Positions 60,921 to 64,000 of a stretch of DNA of 64,000 bases are shown piece after piece. The notes beneath the pieces are model-generated. The model did no database searches. It saw nothing but the letters and a program-made list of their open reading frames with translations, and was not told the DNA's origin. The DNA comes from Paenibacillus faecis (lineage in GTDB: Bacteria > Bacillota > Bacilli > Paenibacillales > Paenibacillaceae): assembly GCF_008084145.1 (NCBI RefSeq), contig NZ_VSDO01000001.1:1688840-1752839 (forward strand). Direction: 5' to 3'. The position numbers and the translations under genes are program-made. Position 1 is the first letter of the stretch. Each line of letters opens with the position of its first letter.

Positions 60921-61157
60921 ATGCCGTCCATTACGATGACATTGCGCGAGGCGATTATGCACAAAATCCACGGCCAGAGCGAGCAAGGGCTGCGCGAAAT
61001 GATCGAAGGCTCGGTCGATGCCCAGGAAGCCGCGCTTCCGGGACTTGGCGCCGTTTTTGAATTGATCTGGAAAAACATCGATACCGCCCGGCAGAATGAG
61101 CTTCTGTCCGTCCTCAAACAGCAGATCGATGCGGCCGACATCAAGCCGTTGAAATAG
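60921..61157 (+). CDS. sspI: Small acid-soluble spore protein SspI
   Basis: The 78-residue spore protein matches SspI by SITMTLREAIMHKIHGQSEQGLREMIEGSVDAQEAALPGLGAVFELIWKN (given as motif order: REAIMHK, LPGLGAVFELIW, LLSVLKQQI). SspI is a minor SASP made in the forespore of bacilli. AAGGAGGG precedes the ATG. No clear SigG promoter was found in the short upstream gap. Confidence 0.92.
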   Translation: MPSITMTLREAIMHKIHGQSEQGLREMIEGSVDAQEAALPGLGAVFELIWKNIDTARQNELLSVLKQQIDAADIKPLK

Positions 61158-61174
61158 GCCCTCCCCTTTCCGCA

Positions 61175-61217
61175 AACGAGCCTTCTGCCGCCGCTTTTGG
61201 CGTTCAAGAGGCTCGTT
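61175..61217 (+). terminator. Likely terminator of sspI
   Basis: AACGAGCCT and AGGCTCGTT form a perfect 9-bp stem with a 25-base loop, 17 bases after the stop. The T tract is weak (CTGCTT). Confidence 0.55.
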
Positions 61218-61245
61218 CTGCTTATCCCCCTCACCCGTTTATGGC

Positions 61246-61273
61246 AAAAAAAGAAGCCGCCCCGGCGGACGGC
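61246..61273 (-). terminator. Intrinsic terminator of prfC
   Basis: A G/C-rich hairpin (GCCG-CCGCC with GGCGG-C on the minus strand) is followed by TTCTTTTTTT, 23 bases after the prfC stop. Confidence 0.75.
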
Positions 61274-61296
61274 AAAACGCTAATATCTCAAGTTGC

Positions 61297-62877
61297 TTAA
61301 GGCGCTGTTTCGAGGAACTGGGCGTCCGGATTTTTTTCCATGGCCGTGCGCATCGCATATTCGTTCTCGAACAAGGCGACATAGTTCCCCTTCTTGTCTT
61401 TGACGAGCGTCGAGTTGATCCGGAATTTCGACGGGTCGATCTTATCGGCCACGATCCAGCGCGCAAATTGGAAAGGCATGCGCTGAAGCTGAACGTCCAC
61501 CCCGTATTCGCCCTTCATCCGGTACTCGAACACCTCGAACTGCAGCTGCCCCACCACACCGAGCAGAGTATCTTCAAAACCGACGGTGGTGAATACCTGA
61601 ATCGTCCCCTCTTCGGTCAGTTGGTCGATCCCTTTTTGATATTGCTTGTGCTTGAGCGCATTTTTCACCGTTACTTTGGCGAAAATCTCCGGCGAGAACG
61701 TCGGAAGCTCGTCGAATACAACTTCGCTGCCCTGGCTGAGCGAATCGCCGATCCGGAAAATCCCCGGGTCAAACAGCCCGATAATATCCCCCGGGTAAGC
61801 TTCGCTGACGATATCCCGATCCTGGGCCAGGAACTGCTGCGGCTGGGACAGCTTAATCTCTTTGCCCGCACGCACGTGCTTGACGGACATGCCGCGTTCG
61901 AACTTCCCGGATACGATACGCAAAAACGCGATCCGGTCGCGGTGCGCCGGGTTCATATTCGCCTGGATTTTGAAGACATAGCCCGAGAACTTCTCGTTCG
62001 TCGGCTCCACAAGTCCGTTCGTGCTGCGACGAGGTTCCGGTTTCGGGGCAAGCTGCAGAAAGTTCTCGAGGAATGTCTGCACACCGAAATTGTTGACCGC
62101 ACTGCCGAAGAAGACCGGTGTAAGTTCGCCGCGCTTCACTTTTTCAAGATCAAACGGATCGCCCGCCACATCAAGCAGCTCGACATCCTGGCACAGTTGG
62201 TCATGCAAATATTCGCCGGCCATTTCACGAATCACCGGGTCCGTGTAATCCTTCACCTTGGTGACCTGGATGTTCGAGTGATCGTCCCCTTGGAACAGCT
62301 CCACTTGATTTTTCATCCGGTCGTACACTCCGCACAGCTCGCGGCCCATGCCGATCGGCCAGTTCATCGGTACGGAGCGGATGCCGAGCACACGCTCGAT
62401 TTCCTCCATCAACTCAAACGGGTTGCGGCCTTCGCGGTCCAATTTGTTGATGAAGGTAAAGATCGGGATCCCCCGTTTGGCGCATACCTGAAAAAGCTTG
62501 ATCGTCTGAGCCTCGACGCCCTTGGCCACATCGATCAGCATGACCGCGCTGTCCGCGGCCGTTAGGGTGCGGTACGTATCTTCACTGAAGTCCTGGTGAC
62601 CCGGCGTATCCAAAATATTGATGCGATGTCCTTTATAATCAAACTGCATGACGGAAGAGGTAACGGAAATCCCCCGCTGCTTCTCGATTTCCATCCAGTC
62701 GCTTGTCGCGTGTTTGCTGGCTTTCCGCGCTTTGACCGAACCGGCCAGGCGGATGGCGCCCCCAAACAAAAGCAGTTTCTCCGTAAGCGTCGTTTTCCCG
62801 GCGTCCGGGTGGGAGATGATCGCAAACGTTCTGCGTTTATCCACTTCCTGCTGCAGTTGTTCCAATGCTTTGCTCAT
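61297..62877 (-). CDS. prfC: Peptide chain release factor 3
   Basis: This GTPase of 526 residues frees RF1 and RF2 from the ribosome after termination. The G1 motif is SHPDAGKTTLTEKLL near residue 26, the G3 motif DTPGHQDFSEDT near 92, and NKLDREGRNPFE is the G4 region. The C-terminal domain contains GVVGQLQFEVFEYRMKGEYGV, typical of RF3. A GTG at 62883 is in frame. The ATG at 62877 lies 6-9 bases after AGAGGAAA and is preferred. It is followed by its own terminator. Confidence 0.95.
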   Translation of the reverse strand: MSKALEQLQQEVDKRRTFAIISHPDAGKTTLTEKLLLFGGAIRLAGSVKARKASKHATSDWMEIEKQRGISVTSSVMQFDYKGHRINILDTPGHQDFSEDTYRTLTAADSAVMLIDVAKGVEAQTIKLFQVCAKRGIPIFTFINKLDREGRNPFELMEEIERVLGIRSVPMNWPIGMGRELCGVYDRMKNQVELFQGDDHSNIQVTKVKDYTDPVIREMAGEYLHDQLCQDVELLDVAGDPFDLEKVKRGELTPVFFGSAVNNFGVQTFLENFLQLAPKPEPRRSTNGLVEPTNEKFSGYVFKIQANMNPAHRDRIAFLRIVSGKFERGMSVKHVRAGKEIKLSQPQQFLAQDRDIVSEAYPGDIIGLFDPGIFRIGDSLSQGSEVVFDELPTFSPEIFAKVTVKNALKHKQYQKGIDQLTEEGTIQVFTTVGFEDTLLGVVGQLQFEVFEYRMKGEYGVDVQLQRMPFQFARWIVADKIDPSKFRINSTLVKDKKGNYVALFENEYAMRTAMEKNPDAQFLETAP

Positions 62878-63018
62878 TCTCACTTTCCTCTCGCTTCTAC
62901 AAAGTCACGTCTCTTATTGTAACACATTTTATCTCAACATACGCCACTTCCCTCGCCCGAATCCCGTTACTTTGTCTTTAAAAAAAATTTCCTGAAACTA
63001 TCGCTGCAATCAAAGCCA

Positions 63019-63167
63019 CCCGTGCGAACGGGGAGTTTTCTCTAAGGCTATAAGCCTTTATTACCGGCTCGCATCTAAAGGCGCTAGCTTTCACTACGTT
63101 CAAGCTACAATGCCATTGCCGCTTTTGTCTACCCCTGAAGGGGTACGATTATTACTAGTCCCCTAGT
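63019..63167. other. Stretch with four hairpins, no recognised gene
   Basis: Four clean inverted repeats occur in 149 bases: CCCGT/ACGGG (63019-63032), AAGGCT/AGCCTT (63044-63058), TACCCCT/AGGGGTA (63130-63145) and ACTAG/CTAGT (63154-63167). They suggest a structured RNA or the end of a decayed mobile element. No known riboswitch consensus was recognised and no open frame of value is present. The gap 62884-63666 otherwise holds dispersed element copy D and the zwf terminator. Confidence 0.4.
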
Positions 63168-63173
63168 GCCCCT

Positions 63174-63600
63174 TCAGACAACCTTGATAACATAAAATTC
63201 CTGCATATCTGCATGCTTTTTTCCTGTTTGGACTCAAAATTTCTAAATACCTGCAAATCTGCAGGAATTTTTGACGAAACCGGCTCGTTTCTCTACAATT
63301 CTGGAAATTCCTGCAGATTTGCATCTTTTTTCGCATTCCCTTGGGAATCGGCTTAAATACCTGCAGATTTGCATCTTTTTGGAGTTGGAAGCTTGGAAGC
63401 ACACTAGGCACCTCTTTGTATGTGACATATCCCTTCAATTAGCCATTAAGCCACCTTTTCCTCTCGTTATCCATAGTAGCTTGAACACTCCTATATAACG
63501 ACCCCATCAGGTGGTTCTTTGCTATCAGCAGCGGGCCCCCACACCCCACTCGCATAGCAGGTGGTTTCGCGAACTTCGCGAGCTCAACCGGCTAAAGCCT
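63174..63600 (+). repeat. Dispersed palindromic element, copy D (long form)
   Basis: The core (to about 63412) has CAGACAACCTTGATAACAT, the TGCATATCTGCATG block, a hairpin with AATC loop at about 63245-63272, the invariant GACGAAACCGGCTCGTTTCT, two ACCTGCAGATTTGCATCTTT-type units separated by a CATTCCC/GGGAATC hairpin, and GGAGTTGG. The following 190 bases match copy A only, including GCCATTAAGCCACCTTTTC, CTTGAACACTCCTAT and the final TTCGCGAA...CCGGCTAAA. It ends next to the zwf terminator. Confidence 0.87.
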
Positions 63601-63606
63601 CAAACA

Positions 63607-63642
63607 AAAAGCCGCCCCCAAGCTTATCGCTCGAAGACGGCT
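63607..63642 (-). terminator. Intrinsic terminator of zwf
   Basis: On the minus strand AGCCGTCTTCGAGC and GCTTGGGGGCGGCT can pair as an extended stem with a short loop and several G-T pairs, followed by TTTTGTTTG. It is 25 bases after the zwf stop. Confidence 0.8.
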
Positions 63643-63666
63643 CGTACACATCTATAGCTAATCTTC

Positions 63667-64000
63667 CTAAGGTCTAACCCAGACGACGTTGTCCTCTTCC
63701 TGACCGTTGACCGGCCACCAGTGGAACCCGTCTTTGGCCAGCAGCTCATCGGCTTCCTTCGGCCCCCAGGAGCCGGCAGGATATTTGCTGATGTCGGCCG
63801 GATTTTGCGCCCAAGCGGAAGCGATCCGATCGACGAAAGCCCAGGCCGTCGCCACTTCATCCCAGCGGGTAAAGTAAGTGGAATCCCCGTTAGCCGCGTC
63901 ATGGATCAAGCGTTCGTAAGCTTCCGGCGAGTTGATGCCGACCTGGCAGCTTTGGCAAAATTCCATGGCGAGCGGTTCGATCTTGGAATCCGACCCCGGC
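63667..64000 (-). CDS. zwf: Glucose-6-phosphate dehydrogenase, partial (5' part beyond right edge)
   Basis: Only the last 110 codons are inside the window, and the frame is open to the right edge. The residues SPEAYERLIHDAANGDSTYF, FTRWDEVATAWAFVDRI and YPAGSWGPKEADELLAKDGFHWW are the classic C-terminal signature of this enzyme, which makes 6-phosphogluconolactone and NADPH in the pentose phosphate pathway. An internal ATG at 63966 is not the true start because the preceding codons continue the family sequence. A terminator follows the stop. Confidence 0.9.
   Translation of the reverse strand, partial: PGSDSKIEPLAMEFCQSCQVGINSPEAYERLIHDAANGDSTYFTRWDEVATAWAFVDRIASAWAQNPADISKYPAGSWGPKEADELLAKDGFHWWPVNGQEEDNVVWVRP

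Overview
The window looks like chromosomal DNA of an endospore-forming member of the Bacillota, most likely a Paenibacillus or close relative. This is inferred from gene content only. There are spore genes (an alpha/beta-type SASP, an SspI-like SASP, ylbJ, yunB, a YjcZ-like peptide), an S-layer-homology protein, copper-amine-oxidase-like stalk domains, a YesM/YesN-type two-component pair beside sugar transport genes, a tryptophan T-box leader and a moderately GC-rich base composition. No rRNA, tRNA, CRISPR array, transposase or prophage gene was found. Most genes lie on the minus strand.

Layout. 1-3.7 kb: an envelope operon, PadR regulator, HAAS-domain membrane protein, DUF4097 protein, ABC ATPase and an FtsX-like permease that runs off the left edge. 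3.7-6.4 kb: an Sfp-type phosphopantetheinyl transferase overlapping a type II thioesterase, with no synthetase in view, and an exported beta-propeller-like protein. 6.9-10.6 kb: an mntABCD-type manganese importer with an MntR-like operator. 10.7-14.5 kb: a class B PBP, a membrane-anchored transglutaminase-like protein and a small membrane protein. 14.7-21.7 kb: MFS transporter, small spore peptide, Toprim protein, SCO1 and CtaB for cytochrome oxidase maturation, trpS with its T-box, aldose epimerase, SASP. 22.4-34.6 kb: stalk-domain protein, PepF, several small conserved proteins, truncated haemoglobin, YlbJ, NAD kinase, CtpA-like protease, YutD, LipA, an M23 peptidase and YunB. 35.6-47.6 kb: a galactoside-utilisation locus (GH36, AraC regulator, GH42, ABC importer without its ATPase, YesN/YesM). 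47.6-52.0 kb: a compact NAD salvage operon (Nudix/NrtR-like regulator, pncA, pncB, nadD, nadE) behind a textbook promoter whose start region is covered by a perfect inverted repeat. 52.3-64 kb: a subtilisin with Fn3 repeats, an SLH protein, a GH1 phospho-beta-glucosidase, a phosphatase pseudogene, TrmH-type methyltransferase, KtrA-type protein, SspI, PrfC and the 3' end of zwf at the right edge.

The most unusual content is intergenic. Four copies of a dispersed element of about 200-430 bp (near 21.9, 35.2, 56.0 and 63.2 kb, same orientation) carry terminator-like hairpins built on CCTGCA/TGCAGG. A paired substitution between copies keeps one hairpin intact. An inverted, diverged cluster lies near 6.5 kb, and a lone hairpin of the same type sits exactly where ktrA needs a terminator. 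Two other short repeat families occur near 34.9 and 58.8 kb. These non-coding families are the best candidates here for something undescribed; the protein-coding part is largely recognisable.
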